A stretch of DNA of 64,000 bases from JAOUEA01 sp963797635 (GCA_963797635.1 CAWCPZ010000007.1:124001-188000); one strand, 5' to 3'. Counted from the first letter of the stretch, positions 36,864-47,626 are shown. Made by a program: numbers and translations. The notes: a model not told the origin generated them from the letters alone.

Positions 36864-38047
36864 ATGGCTGAGCGAGCGGTGATCGTTGCGGGGGCTCGAA
36901 CCCCCATCGGGAAGTTCCGCGGGTCCCTGGCGGGGTTCAAGGCCGTCGACCTGGGCGCGGCCGCGATCGCCGGGGCGCTGGGGCGATCCGGCGTGGCCCC
37001 CGAGCAGATCGAGTACTCGATCATGGGGCACGTCCTGCAGGCGGGTCAGGGCCAGATCACCTCGCGGCAGGCGGCGATCGCCGCCGGCATCCCCAAGGAG
37101 ATCCCCGCCATCACGGTGAACAAGGTCTGCCTGTCGGGCACGTCCGCCATCGCGATCGCCGACCAGATGATCCGCGCCGGCGACCTCGAGATCGCGGTCG
37201 CCGGCGGCATGGAGTCGATGACGAACGCGCCCTTCGTCCTGCCGAACGCGCGCGAGGGCTCGCGGCTGGGCGACACCGAGATGCTGGATTCCATGATCCA
37301 CGACGGCTTGTGGTGCGCGTTCGACGACCGGCACATGGGGGAGGGCACGGACGCGATCAGCGCCGAACTCGGGATCACCCGTGAGGACCAGGACGCGTGG
37401 GCGGCCCGTTCACAGCAGCGCGCGCGCGATGCCTGGGATGCGGGCCGCCTGGCCGGCGAGGTCGTGCCCGTCGAGGTTCCGCAGCGGAAAGGCGATCCGG
37501 TGATCTTCGAGCGAGACGAGGGGATCCGCCGAGACCACCGTCGAGGCGCTCGCGAAGCTGCGACCGGCCTTCACGCCCGACGGCACGGTCACCGCGGGCA
37601 ACGCCTCGCAGATCTCCGACGGGGGCGCCGCCGTCGTCGTGACGAGCGCCGACGTGGCCGAGCGCATGAACCTGGAGCCGATCGCCGAGATCGTGGCCTA
37701 CGGCATGTCGGCCGACCGCTACGCCTCGCTCCACACGGTGCCCGCGCTCGCGCTGGAGAAGGCGCTGAAGCGGGCCGGGCTCGCGGCCGCCGACCTCGGC
37801 CTGCTCGAGGTCAACGAGGCCTTCGCGGCGGTCTCGCTCCACACCGCCCGGACGCTTGGACATCGACGAGAGCCTGGTGAACGTGAACGGCGGGGCCGTG
37901 GCGCTCGGTCATCCGATCGGGGCGAGCGGCACGCGGATCGTGCTCACCCTGGCGCTGGAGATGCAGCGGCGAGGGGTGGACCTGGGCGCCGCGGCGATCT
38001 GCGGCGGCGGCGGGCAGGGCGACGCGTTGATCCTGCGTCGCCTCTGA
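36864..38047 (+). CDS. acetyl-CoA C-acetyltransferase (thiolase; two frameshifts)
   Basis: About 394 residues. The N-terminal ARTPIGKFRGSLAGF and active-site Cys89 (NKVCLSGTSAIAI) are followed by MESMTNAPFVLPNAR. Frame shifts near 37530 and 37858 (one extra base each) join to AGNASQISDGGAAVVV, VNEAFAAVSLHT, then NGGAVALGHPIGASG with the catalytic His and ICGGGGQGDA with the second Cys. All catalytic residues are present, so the enzyme is probably functional. It condenses two acetyl-CoA to acetoacetyl-CoA, the entry to the ccr route, or runs in beta-oxidation. Confidence 0.9.
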
Positions 38048-38059
38048 CGGTCGCCCCGC

Positions 38060-41024
38060 TCAGTTCTCCTCGGCGGTCGACAACCGGTGCAGCTCCTGCA
38101 CCAGCATCGAGGATCCGTCGCTGTGCTCCCAGTCGTCCGTGGGCGTGTCCACCACGACCTTGACGTCGCGCGTGGCCCCCGCAGGCTCACCGATCCCGGC
38201 CCCGTCCGGCAGGTACACCTTGAACGCAGGAACCGCCCTCTTCCCGGCCCTCGACCGTCGCCCAACCTGCCTGCGCTTCGGCGAAGCGCTGCACCACCGG
38301 GCTCATCGAAGCATCGGACGAGGGTTCGGGGTCCGAGACCGAGATCAGCGCGCCTTCCTCGTGCTGCTCGAGCCGGACCACGATCGTCTTCTTCGCCGGC
38401 GTGCGGTCACCGCTCGCTCGAAGCAACCCGGCCAGGATCTGCTCGGTGCGCAGCGGGTCGACCGCCACCACCAGCCGGTCGGCGTGGATCACGACCTCGT
38501 GGTCGGCGTCGACGCCGGATTCCTCGACCACCCGGCGCACCAGCGTCTCCAGATCGGTGCGGCGGACGGTGAGCTCGATCGTGCCGTGCACGAGGCGCTC
38601 GGCGTCCCCGAGGTCCGACACGATGTGCTCGAGACGACGGGTGTGGGCCGTCAACTGTCGGACCAGCTGTGCCTGCTCCTTCGCGTCCTTCTTGTGCTTG
38701 AGGATCGACGTGATGCCCATGATCCGGGTGAGGGACTTGCGAGCGTCGAACGACAGCTCCTTCATGAACGGGCTGGTCGCGCGCCGGTCCTCCAGGGGAG
38801 CGGCCTCGCCCACGGCGATGGCCTCGTCGGCCTCGCCCTCGGTCGCATCTTCGCCCCGGATGTGCCGCATCGCCTGGGCCATCTGCTGCTGGCGGAGCTC
38901 GCTCTCGACCTCTTCGAGCCGCTCGGCCGACGCCGTGAGCTGCTTCTGCAGTTCCTGGGTGCGCTCTTCTGCCCCGATCAGCTTCTCGGTCTGACCGGCG
39001 AGACGCTCCTGGGTGACGCGAAGGATGTCGTCGAGGTCGGCGCGCCCTTCGACGTCGGCGATCTCGAGCTGACGTCGCGCCTCGATCTCCTGGAGGCGTC
39101 GGTTGAGGTCGGCGTTCTCCTGGGCGGCGCTGGCGAGGTCTGCCGCGCTCTTGTCCGCCCGGGCGGCGGCTTCGGTGGCCACGGTCTCCACCTGCTGCAT
39201 GCGGGCGCCGAGGTCTCTCGTGCGTTCGGTCTCGGACATGAGCTGTGCCACGGTGGTCTCGAGCTCCGCGCGTGCCACCGTGAGCTCGGTCTCCAGGCGC
39301 TCGGCCTTCGTCTCGGCATCGGCCACCGTGCGCTCGGCGTGCTCGAAGCGCTTGGCCCGTTCGGCGATCTCGCGCTCCGCGGCGTCGAGCCGCTGCTGGG
39401 CGGCGTCCTCGGCTCCCGTGACGCGCTCGGACAGCTGGGCCTCGAGCAGGCCCATCTGCTCACGGTGCTGGCTCTCCATGCGGGCCAGCTCGGTCTGGAA
39501 CTCTTCGCGCGTCGAGCGCACCTTCTGCTCCAGTTCGGCCTCGCGCTCGAACAGGTCGGCCCGGTGCGAGGCGGTGACGCTCTCGAGCTCGGTCTTCGTG
39601 GCGCGGAGCTCGTCCTCGAGCATCGCAGCGCGCTGCTCTTCGGCACGGAGGGCACGGAGCTCGGCGCGGAGGTCGTCGACCTCGCGGTCCTTCGACGAGA
39701 GCTCGGCCTGCGCGGACTCGGACGTCTCCCTGGCGCGGAGGCTCTCGACGTGGATCGCGTCCAGGTCGTCCTGCAGCTCGCGGGCGCGCGCCGCGTCGGC
39801 CTGCGCGATCTCCAGCTCCCGCTGGGCGAGCGCCAGTTCCGTCTGGGCCCCCTCGAGCTCGGCACGAAGGCCGATCAGCTCCTGCTCGGTCTGACGGATC
39901 CTGGCGGTGTCGTCACCGGATCCCTCTCCCTCGGTCTCCGACGCGCGGTCGACGATGCTCCGGGTCAGCTGCTCGTTCTCGGCCTGCAGCGACTGCGCCT
40001 GCCGTTCGAACAGGCGGGCCCGCTCCTCCAGCTCGCGTCCGCGGTCCTCGGTCGCACGCGCCCGTTCGTCGGCTTCCCGCGCGTGCTCCTCGAGCTGGCG
40101 AGCGCGCGTCTCGGCCTGCATCGCCCGCTCCTCCATGCTGGGATCGGTGCGCGAGGAGACCTGCTGGGCCTGCCGGTGAACGACCTGCAGCTCCTCCAGC
40201 GTGTTGCGGTACTGCTCCTGCAGGACGGACAGCCGCTCCTCCGCCGCACGGGCGCGATCTTCGGCGATCCGGCGTGCGTCGGACTCTTCCTTGATACCCG
40301 GCTGGGGCACCGTCACCGCCCGTGGACCGGGCGGCGCCGTGGAGGGCGCCTGGCCCGGAACGCGCGTCTGGCTGCGCTGCTCCGCGCGAACCATCACCGG
40401 GTGCTGGGCCTGGGCGGGCACGGACGCCGGGTTGCGGAGCGACCACAGGAGCAGGGCGACCACCACGATCAGCGCCACGGCGATGAAGATGGCGTTCGTG
40501 CGCCAGGGCGCCGCCGCGGTGACGATCTGGGAGTCGGAGCGCGTGAGCTCGACGGCGGCGGGCTGTCCGACGCCGGAGCTGAACTCGAGCGGCAGCATCA
40601 CGGAGAGCACGCCGTCCTGCATCCTGGTCTGCGGCTTGTCCTTCAGGGCCTCTCGGATCCGCTCGCGTTCCCCTTCGAGCTGATTGCCGATCCGGCCTTC
40701 CTCGGTGGCGTAGAGGATCTCGCCTTCGGCCGACCACAGGGTCACCGTGTCGAAGTCGCTCGGGTCGACGACCACGGTGCGCATCTGTTGGGTCAGCGCC
40801 TCGGCGCGGAGATCCGACGCCGGGGCGTCGGTGTCCTCGGGCCGCAAGACCAACGTGAGCGAACTGTCGGTGATCGCGCGGGCCTGCGTCACCGCGTTCT
40901 CCAACGCGTCGCCGCGGGCCCGGCTCCCCATCACGAACGATCCCACGACACCGATCAACAGCAGGATCGCGAGGCCGGTGAGGACGGTCCTGGCGATCCC
41001 GTTGGCGTTCTTCGTTACGGCCAC
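38060..41024 (-). CDS. membrane coiled-coil protein with degenerate histidine-kinase-like C-terminus (one frameshift)
   Basis: About 988 residues. Span 1 (VLTGLAILLLIGVVGSFVMG), an extracytoplasmic domain (~35-175) of Cache/CHASE size, span 2 (AIFIAVALIVVVALLLWSL), then a ~550-residue Glu/Arg/Ala coiled coil. The C-terminal ~220 residues look like a kinase core: FMKELSFDARKSLTRIMG aligns with the H box but Phe replaces the His, and RTEQILAGLLRASGDRTP replaces the N box without its Asn. The tail continues after one extra base near 38235 to LHRLSTAEEN. GTG start with AGGAGGG upstream. Probably a scaffold or pseudo-kinase. Confidence 0.75.
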
Positions 41025-41167
41025 GATGGCCCTCCTGGCAAGGTCGGTCTGGTCTCCGTGGGGGGGTTATCGGCAGGACGTGCCCGCAGATTCAGTCGGT
41101 TTCGGGGGAGAGGGAGCCGGTCCGATGCCACGCCGAAGGGCCTAGCCCGTTCATGGGACACGCCTGC

Positions 41168-43702
41168 TCAGGCCGGCACAGCGCCGCTGACCACGATCGT
41201 GTCGCCGGTGCGGTCGTCCTTGTCCAGGACCACCAGGTCTTCGACCGCCTCACGCATCTCGGCGACGTGGCTGACGAGCACGACCAGCCGGCCGCCGTCG
41301 TCGGCCACCAGGCGGCCGATCCCCTCCATCGCGCGGTCGAGATGCTCGGGGTCGAGCGAGCCGAACCCCTCGTCCAGGAAGAAGGCGTCGAGCCGTCCGC
41401 CGCCCCGCGCCACCATCTCGGCGAGCGCCAGGGCGAGGCTCAGCGAGGCCAGGAAGGTCTCGCCGCCGGAGAGCGAGTCGGCTTTCCTCGGTCGGTCGGC
41501 CGCGTTGAGGTCGAGGATGTCGAAGCTGTCGTCGGCCGAGAACCGGTAGTTGCCGCCGGTGAGGGTCTCGAACATCCCGCTGCCCAGCTCGGCCAGTTCG
41601 GCCCGCTCTTCCTCCAGCAGGAAGGCCAGGAACTTCGAGGGCTTCAGGTCGTCACTCAGCCGGCGTGCCAGCGCCTGCCGTGCCTCGGCCTCGAGCGCCT
41701 CGCGCTCCAGGTCACCGGAACGGGCGATGCGTTCGGAGAGTTCTTCGACCCTGGCGGTGGCGCCGGCATGGGCGGCACCCACGTCGGCATGAGCCTTCAC
41801 GAAGTCCTGGTCGGGCTCGAGTTCGAGCGATCGCAGCACGTCGGCGAGCGCATCGGCAGCGGCGGTCGCCCGGGCGGCGGCGTCGGTGGCGGCCGCTCCG
41901 GCCTCGTCGTGGCGACGCACGATCTCCTCGCCCGCGTCCACGAAGGCGGCGCGAACCTCGTCGGGGGTGGCGGCCGGAGGGCGGGGAGCCGCCAGGGCGC
42001 CCCACACGCTCGCCAACGCCACCGCCAGGGTGGTCAAGGCGGACTGCGCGGCATCTGCACGTTCCCGCTGCTCCTCGTGGGAGCGACGAGCGACCTCCAC
42101 CGCGGTCGCCGCCGCTGCGGCGGCGACCTCTGCCGCCTCGAGTTCGGACTCGCGGGCCTTCACGAGTTCGTGCGGCTCGCCCTCGCCGAGGCGCTCGGTG
42201 ATCCGGTCCTGCACGGCGGTGAGTTCGGCTTCGATCCCCCGGAGCTCCTCGGTCGAGGCCTCCAGCAGGGCGGTGCCTTCCTCCAGCCGGGCTTCCGTCT
42301 CACTCACCGCCTTCGTGGCCGCGCCGACGGTGGTGGCGAGCCGTTCCTTCTCGGCGCGCAGGTCGGCCTCGGCGCGCTCGGCCTTGGCGAGCGCCTTCTC
42401 GGCGGCCGAGACCGCCTTCGGCGCGGCACCACGCTTGGGAAGGGTGGCCACCGGCTGTGCGCACACGGGGCATGGATCGCCGGCGACCAGCGATCCACGC
42501 AACTCGTGGGCCATCTCCGCGTGTCGCGCGGTGGCGAGGGCGTCGTGCGCCTCCTTGGTCGCGGCGGATGCTTCCTCCAGGCGATCGTCGGCCCGGGCGA
42601 GCGATTCCTGGGCCTCGGTCGATTCCGCATGGCGTTGCTCGACGAGCTCCCGCGTCTCGGCGAGCTGCCGTTCGCGTTGGGCATGGGCGTCGGCGGCCTT
42701 GGCGAACGCGCGGCCGTGTTCGTCGAGCTGTTCCACCAATCGCTCGAACGTGCGCAGTTGCTCGCGATCACCCAGGCGCTCGCGCACCTGGATGAGGTCG
42801 GCGTCGGCGAGTTCGCGGGCTCGCTCCGCCTGTTCCACGGCCGCCTTCGTCTGCTCGACGGTGCCTCGGGCCTCGGTGGCGGCGTCGAGCACGGCGGAGA
42901 CCTGCTCGCCGGGAGGCAGGGTGTCGGCGACCCGAGCCAGTTCGTCGATCCGGCTGGCGGCCACTTCCGCATCGGACCGCGCCGCCGCCTCCTGGGCCAC
43001 GAGCTCCTCGACGCGGGGGGCACAGTCTTCGAAGGCCTTCAGCCGGGAGCGGGTCTGCTCGGCGAGCCCGCGAGCCTCCTCCAGCCGTTCGCGGGCCTGA
43101 TCGATGCCCTCGCGCTCGCGGGCGAACGCTTCCAGGGCCATCGTCTCCCGGTCGAGCCGGCGCTCGGCGGCGAGCTTGGCCGCATCGATCTGTTCGAAGC
43201 CGAACACACCCTTGAGGACCTTGTCGCGATCGGTCTTCGTGGCCTTCAGGAAGTCGCTGAACCGGTTCTGCGCCAGCAGCACCGATCGGCAGAACGTGTC
43301 GAAGTCCATGCCGAGCAGATGCGCGATGCGTTCGTTGACGGCGCCTTCCATCGTGACGGTCTCGAGCACCTCGGCGTCGGGCTCGTCCGCGGCCAGGTGC
43401 CTGAGCTGATGACCGGACTGGCCCTTGCGCTTGGGCGCCCGCACCGCCTGCCAGATCTGTCCGTCGACCTCGAACGTGAGCGAGACGTGCGCCTCGGTGC
43501 ACTGCTGGTGGATCAGGGACTTGGTGGCCGAACCGATGCCCGGCGTCTTGCCGTAGAGCGCGAACGCGACCGCATCCAGGATCGAGGACTTCCCGGCACC
43601 GATGGGACCCACGATGCCCACCAGGCGACGATCACGCCAATCGAACGTGGTGGCACCTCGGTAGGAGCGGAAGCCCTCGATCGTGAGCTCACGCGGACGC
43701 AT
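41168..43702 (-). CDS. sbcC: SbcC (Rad50-like) exonuclease subunit
   Basis: Intact 844 residues. Walker A GPIGAGKS (32-39) and Q-loop region LAQNRFSDFLKATKTDR; long antiparallel coiled coils flanking the zinc hook CPVC (Cys411, Cys414); ABC signature SLSGGETFLASLS and Walker B DAFFLDEGFGSLD. Shorter than E. coli SbcC (about 1,048) because of reduced coiled coils, as in other actinobacteria. With SbcD it processes hairpins and DNA ends. Its start overlaps the sbcD end by 14 bases. Confidence 0.94.
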   Translation of the reverse strand: MRPRELTIEGFRSYRGATTFDWRDRRLVGIVGPIGAGKSSILDAVAFALYGKTPGIGSATKSLIHQQCTEAHVSLTFEVDGQIWQAVRAPKRKGQSGHQLRHLAADEPDAEVLETVTMEGAVNERIAHLLGMDFDTFCRSVLLAQNRFSDFLKATKTDRDKVLKGVFGFEQIDAAKLAAERRLDRETMALEAFAREREGIDQARERLEEARGLAEQTRSRLKAFEDCAPRVEELVAQEAAARSDAEVAASRIDELARVADTLPPGEQVSAVLDAATEARGTVEQTKAAVEQAERARELADADLIQVRERLGDREQLRTFERLVEQLDEHGRAFAKAADAHAQRERQLAETRELVEQRHAESTEAQESLARADDRLEEASAATKEAHDALATARHAEMAHELRGSLVAGDPCPVCAQPVATLPKRGAAPKAVSAAEKALAKAERAEADLRAEKERLATTVGAATKAVSETEARLEEGTALLEASTEELRGIEAELTAVQDRITERLGEGEPHELVKARESELEAAEVAAAAAATAVEVARRSHEEQRERADAAQSALTTLAVALASVWGALAAPRPPAATPDEVRAAFVDAGEEIVRRHDEAGAAATDAAARATAAADALADVLRSLELEPDQDFVKAHADVGAAHAGATARVEELSERIARSGDLEREALEAEARQALARRLSDDLKPSKFLAFLLEEERAELAELGSGMFETLTGGNYRFSADDSFDILDLNAADRPRKADSLSGGETFLASLSLALALAEMVARGGGRLDAFFLDEGFGSLDPEHLDRAMEGIGRLVADDGGRLVVLVSHVAEMREAVEDLVVLDKDDRTGDTIVVSGAVPA

Positions 43703-44855
43703 CGGCCGCTTCCTCGAGCACGTCGCGGAACAGGGTGAGCAGGTCCTCGGGCGCTGGTTCGCCGTGCTCGCGTTCGTAGTACTCGGCGTAGAGCTGGTCC
43801 TTGCTCCGACCGCCTTTGGCGACGTGCTGGGGGCGCTCGCCCTCCGGCCGGAGCGCGCGCACCTTGACCAGATACGGGAACGCCTCGCCCGCGCGGTCGG
43901 CGAGGGTCATGTCGGTGCCGGAGGTCCGCACGGTGAGGTCGAGGAACGCCTCGGCCAACTCCGGAGCGCGGGCCTCGATCGCGTCCCAGTCGTCGGTGAC
44001 CCGGATCAGCGGGCGTCCCTTCGTGAGCGGGATGCTCTCGACGGTGGCGAGCTGGCCGGGTTCGGCATCGACGATCACGACCCGCTTCTGCTCGCCGGCT
44101 TCACCGAAGTCCAGGGCAAGGAGCGAACCCGCGTAGTGGGCCGGCACGGGCGCGCCGGGCACCGCCTGCGGCGCGTGGATGTGACCCATCGCGACGTATT
44201 GCGGGCCGGCGGGGATCGCCTGGGCGGTGGCCGCGTAGGCGTCGCCCATGTGGAGTTCGCGCTCGCCGCGCGGCGCCCCGCGATCGATCGCGACCCCGCC
44301 CACCATGAAGTGCGCCATCAGGATCGGCACGGCGTCGCCGCCCGCCTGCGCCACGAGCGCCTCGTTGTACGTGCGGGTGATCGCCGCCACACGCTCGGCG
44401 TAGGCGCGGTACCACTCGCCGGCTTCGGCCATGAAGTCGACCACGCGACCTTCTCGCAGGAACGGGAACCCAGCCACCACGGCGGGCACCCCGAGGACAT
44501 CCGGACCCAGCAGCGCGCCCTGGTCGGGTCGTTTCACGTCGCCGATCAGGAACACCCCGAGGGGCCGGAGCAGGGGAGCGAGGGCCTCGAACAACCCGGC
44601 GGAGTCGTGGTTGCCCGCCACCGCCACGACGGGACGCCCCTGGGCCAGGCGGAGCAGCGTCTGCAGGCCGAGATGCAGGGCGTCGGTGGGTGGCATCGGG
44701 CGGTCCCAGATGTCGCCGGACACCAGGACCAGGTCGACGGCGCGTTCGTCGGCGATCGCCTCGACCTCGGCGAGCACCTCGGCGAACTCGCCCATGCGAT
44801 CGTGGCGGCCGAGCCGCTTGCCGATGTGCCAGTCCGACGTGTGCAGGATCTTCAT
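43689..44855 (-). CDS. sbcD: SbcD (Mre11-like) nuclease subunit
   Basis: Intact 388 residues, metallophosphoesterase fold. Mn ligands are in HTSDWHIGK, VSGDIWDR, VAGNHDS, AHFMVGG and AMGHIHAPQ; the C-terminal capping and SbcC-binding region follows. It is the endo/exonuclease partner of SbcC. It lies 16 bases after herA and overlaps sbcC in a four-gene operon nurA-herA-sbcD-sbcC. Confidence 0.94.
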   Translation of the reverse strand: MKILHTSDWHIGKRLGRHDRMGEFAEVLAEVEAIADERAVDLVLVSGDIWDRPMPPTDALHLGLQTLLRLAQGRPVVAVAGNHDSAGLFEALAPLLRPLGVFLIGDVKRPDQGALLGPDVLGVPAVVAGFPFLREGRVVDFMAEAGEWYRAYAERVAAITRTYNEALVAQAGGDAVPILMAHFMVGGVAIDRGAPRGERELHMGDAYAATAQAIPAGPQYVAMGHIHAPQAVPGAPVPAHYAGSLLALDFGEAGEQKRVVIVDAEPGQLATVESIPLTKGRPLIRVTDDWDAIEARAPELAEAFLDLTVRTSGTDMTLADRAGEAFPYLVKVRALRPEGERPQHVAKGGRSKDQLYAEYYEREHGEPAPEDLLTLFRDVLEEAADASA

Positions 44856-44871
44856 GGGGGGAGTGGTGACG

Positions 44872-46613
44872 TTACAGGCCCGCGAACGGGTCGCCGTCCG
44901 CGTCGGCCGCGACCTCCTCCTTCCTGGTCGCCCAGGGTGGGAAGGGGAAGGTGACGACGAGCGGCACCGGGATCGCGGGCTGCGACACCACCATCGTGCC
45001 CGGCTTCAGCAACCGGGCGCGAGCCCGGGTGGACGGGAGCATCCAGCCGTATTCGGCGCGTTCGGCTTCGGCGGCGTCCAGGCGACCGCTCACCCGGATC
45101 GCGGCGTTCTCGAGCACCTCCTGCGCCACGCGGCTCGCGGTCTGCTGCGCGCCGACCAGCAGGACGCCGAGCGAACGGCCCCGCTGGGCGATGTCGGTGA
45201 GCATCTCCTTCAACGGCGAGTGCCCCTCGCGCGGGGCGTACTTGTTGAGCTCGTCGAGCACGATCACCGACAGCGGCAGGCGCTGACCGGTGGCTTCCTT
45301 CTCGGCGAACGTCTCGTTGAGCAGCGCGCCCACGACGAAGCGCTGCGCCTGATCGTGCAGCGACTGGATCGCCACGACGCTGACGCTGGCTCGCGCGCGG
45401 TCGATGCGATGGGACTCGCCGGCGCGCACCAAGGGTCCGATGCGCGAGGCACCCGCGTGCATCCGTCGCATGAACGCGCTGATGGTGCCGCCCATGACGC
45501 GGCCGCTCCAGGCGAAGTCGGGTTCGGTGCCGTCCTCGGGTTCCAGGAACTCGCCGATGCCGTCCACCAGCGACTGGAGGTCGGTGATGATGCGCTCGCC
45601 GGCCGCGACGTTGACCTGCTGGCCGTACCACGAGCCGTTCTGCGAGTCGCGAGGGTCGCGCAACACGACCGCGCCGGGCCGGCCCGCCACATCGACCGCG
45701 AACCGTTTGAGCTGGGCCTGCACCCGCTCGCGCACGAAGGGGATCTGGTTGCGCTGGTCGTTCGCGTCGGTGAGCAGGAACTGCATCAGGTCGTCGTCGA
45801 TGAACTCGCGCGGCGTCCAGGTGAAGACCTCGACGCCCTTCATGGCGGCCGCCGGTGTCGGGCAGCAGCACGTCGCCGGACTTGCCGCTTCGGCGGCGCC
45901 CAGAAGCACACGCTGGGGAACGGCGTGGCCTCGACGCCGAGCGAGGCCCAGCCCGCGGCGGCTTGCTCGTCGAACAGCCGGTTGGGCTTGTCGAGCCACA
46001 GCAGATCCTCGCCTTTGACGTTGAAGACCAGCACGCGCAGGTTGGCGGCGCCCTCGCCCAGGATCTGCGGATGCGCCGTGAGCATGCGCAGGAAGAACAA
46101 CGCGAACGAGGTCTTGGTGGCGACACCGCTGATGCCGCTGATCGACATGTGGCCGCCCTTGCGTCCGTCGAAGAAGTCGAGATCGACGTGCACCGGAAGC
46201 TCGTCGCGGCCGATCCCCACCGGCAGCGGCCGGCTCATCTCGTCGACGTAGAGCGCCTTGTCACGTTCGTCGCCCTCGGCACGCTCGACCGATTCGCCCG
46301 GGTCGGGCGAGACCCACACCTCGGGGTCGACGCGCGTGACGGCGATGCGCGCGGTGCGCACCTTCGCGGCCGGCATGATGCCGAGTTCGGCGATGCGGTG
46401 GGTGTCGGATTCGTAGCTGGCGCCCTCGTAGACGGCCTCGGCCTCGGTGACGACGCCGTACGTGCGGACCTCGCCGGCCTTCGGCACCTGGGTGCGCACC
46501 ACGATCAGGTCGTCCAGCTGGAGGAAGTCGTGTTCGTCGAGCACCACGCGGAAGGCGCTGGTGTTGGAATGCTCCGAACCGAGGACCCGGCCGACCTGGC
46601 GCTCGTCGGTCAC
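44872..46613 (-). CDS. herA: HerA-like hexameric DNA-translocase ATPase (two frameshifts)
   Basis: About 580 residues. The N-terminal HAS-barrel-like beta domain (GRVLGSEHSNTSAFRVVL) precedes the ATPase with Walker A GISGVATKT (160-168), LRVLVFNVKGEDLLW, Walker B LSVIVLDELNKYAP, and LVGAQQTASRVAQEVLENAA. Two single-base insertions near 45890 and 45850 interrupt the part after VCFWAPP. HerA pumps DNA into or through NurA during end resection. Start overlaps the nurA stop (46610-46613). Confidence 0.85.
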
Positions 46614-47563
46614 GAGGCCTCCTGCTCGATGCCTGGCCGTTCCATGACGGCTTCGCGGAGCGCCCGGTACACGATGCCGCGATCGCCCATGCGGTGGCGC
46701 AGCTCCTTCTCGAGCGCGCCGATCGGCACCAGGTTCTGCGGCGCGCGCGGATCGACGTGCGGCTGGGAGGCGACCAACGGCAGCAACGCGGCGGTGCGAT
46801 CGGCGATCGTGACGGCGTCCTCCTTGGGGAGCTGCCCCGATGTCTCACACCGAACGATCCCGGTCCAGGAATGCCCGCCGTCGAGCATCGCGAGGCGCAC
46901 GTACCAGGAGTACCGCTTGTAGTCGGCGATGCAGAACAGCGGCGTGCGCTGACCGGGCGCGAGCTGAGCGACGACCGCGTTGTGATCGGGTTCCAGGTAG
47001 GTGACGCGGTGGCTCTTCACATAGCCGACCGTGGGGTGGGCGGTGAGGTCGTTGAGCGGTCCGTCGGCGATCACGAAGCACTCGGCGGCGAGCGCGGTGG
47101 CGGTCTCGCCCTCGGCGCGGCGCATCTTCGTGTGGAGCTCCATCATCAGACGGCCGGGATCCTCGGACGCGCAGGTGGTGGTGTTGACCCCTGGCTCGAG
47201 CGCGACGGGCGGCATCTGCTCCTCGCGGCCGCCGGCCAGCACCGCCCAGCGTTCGATGCGCACGGCGGTGATCTCGGAGCGACGGGCGGGCCGGTCCCAC
47301 CGGGTGGCGCCCACCGCGAACGTCCCCACGAGCCCCGGCGTGGGTCCCGCGACCGGATCGTCGAGCGTGAGCCGGGCGTCGACCCGCCGGACGCCGTCGA
47401 CGAACGCCACGTGCTCGACGCCGTCGTCCATGCCTTCCAGGGGTTCCCAGTCGTCGGTCTCGACCGTGGGGTCGACCGAACCTTCGGCCGGAGCGAGGGC
47501 CTCGTCCTGGTCGAGGGGGGTGCCGTACTCGGGGTCCCAACCCTCGACGAAGATGCGAGCCAT
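46610..47563 (-). CDS. nurA: NurA-domain nuclease
   Basis: Intact 317 residues. NurA-type acidic motifs are visible: HVAFVDGVRRVDARL (Asp56) near the start and ECFVIADGPLNDL (Asp167) centrally, within an RNase-H-like layout, followed by LFCIADYKRYSWYVRLAM. In archaea and some bacteria NurA forms a complex with HerA; here nurA is first in the operon and overlaps herA, which strongly supports the call. The ATG at 47563 lies seven bases after TACGAT. Confidence 0.82.
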   Translation of the reverse strand: MARIFVEGWDPEYGTPLDQDEALAPAEGSVDPTVETDDWEPLEGMDDGVEHVAFVDGVRRVDARLTLDDPVAGPTPGLVGTFAVGATRWDRPARRSEITAVRIERWAVLAGGREEQMPPVALEPGVNTTTCASEDPGRLMMELHTKMRRAEGETATALAAECFVIADGPLNDLTAHPTVGYVKSHRVTYLEPDHNAVVAQLAPGQRTPLFCIADYKRYSWYVRLAMLDGGHSWTGIVRCETSGQLPKEDAVTIADRTAALLPLVASQPHVDPRAPQNLVPIGALEKELRHRMGDRGIVYRALREAVMERPGIEQEAS

Positions 47564-47570
47564 GGCGCGT

Positions 47571-47576
47571 ATCGTA
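47571..47576 (-). promoter_or_regulatory. -10 box TACGAT of the DNA-repair operon
   Basis: Minus-strand TACGAT, seven bases before the nurA ATG: a leaderless promoter for nurA-herA-sbcD-sbcC. The inverted repeat at 47627-47647 lies ~50 bp upstream. No actinobacterial SOS box (GAAC-N4-GTTC type) is seen. Confidence 0.5.
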
Positions 47577-47626
47577 CCCGGGCACCCCGACAGCCCTGTG
47601 GAGCCGGATCCCGAGCTTCCGGCGCA

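Noticed and set aside
41153..43738. Very long open frames antisense to real genes, e.g. opposite sbcC, the coiled-coil protein (38139-41549) and the carboxylase alpha gene (2830-4992)
   Set aside because: Codon periodicity of high-GC genes leaves the opposite strand open; the translations are Arg/Gly/His-rich without motifs, while the sense strands encode full known domains.
44872..47563. HerA-based antiphage system (HerA with SIR2 or DUF4297 effector)
   Set aside because: The partner is NurA-like and sbcCD follows, so a repair operon explains the locus better; defence remains possible but unsupported.
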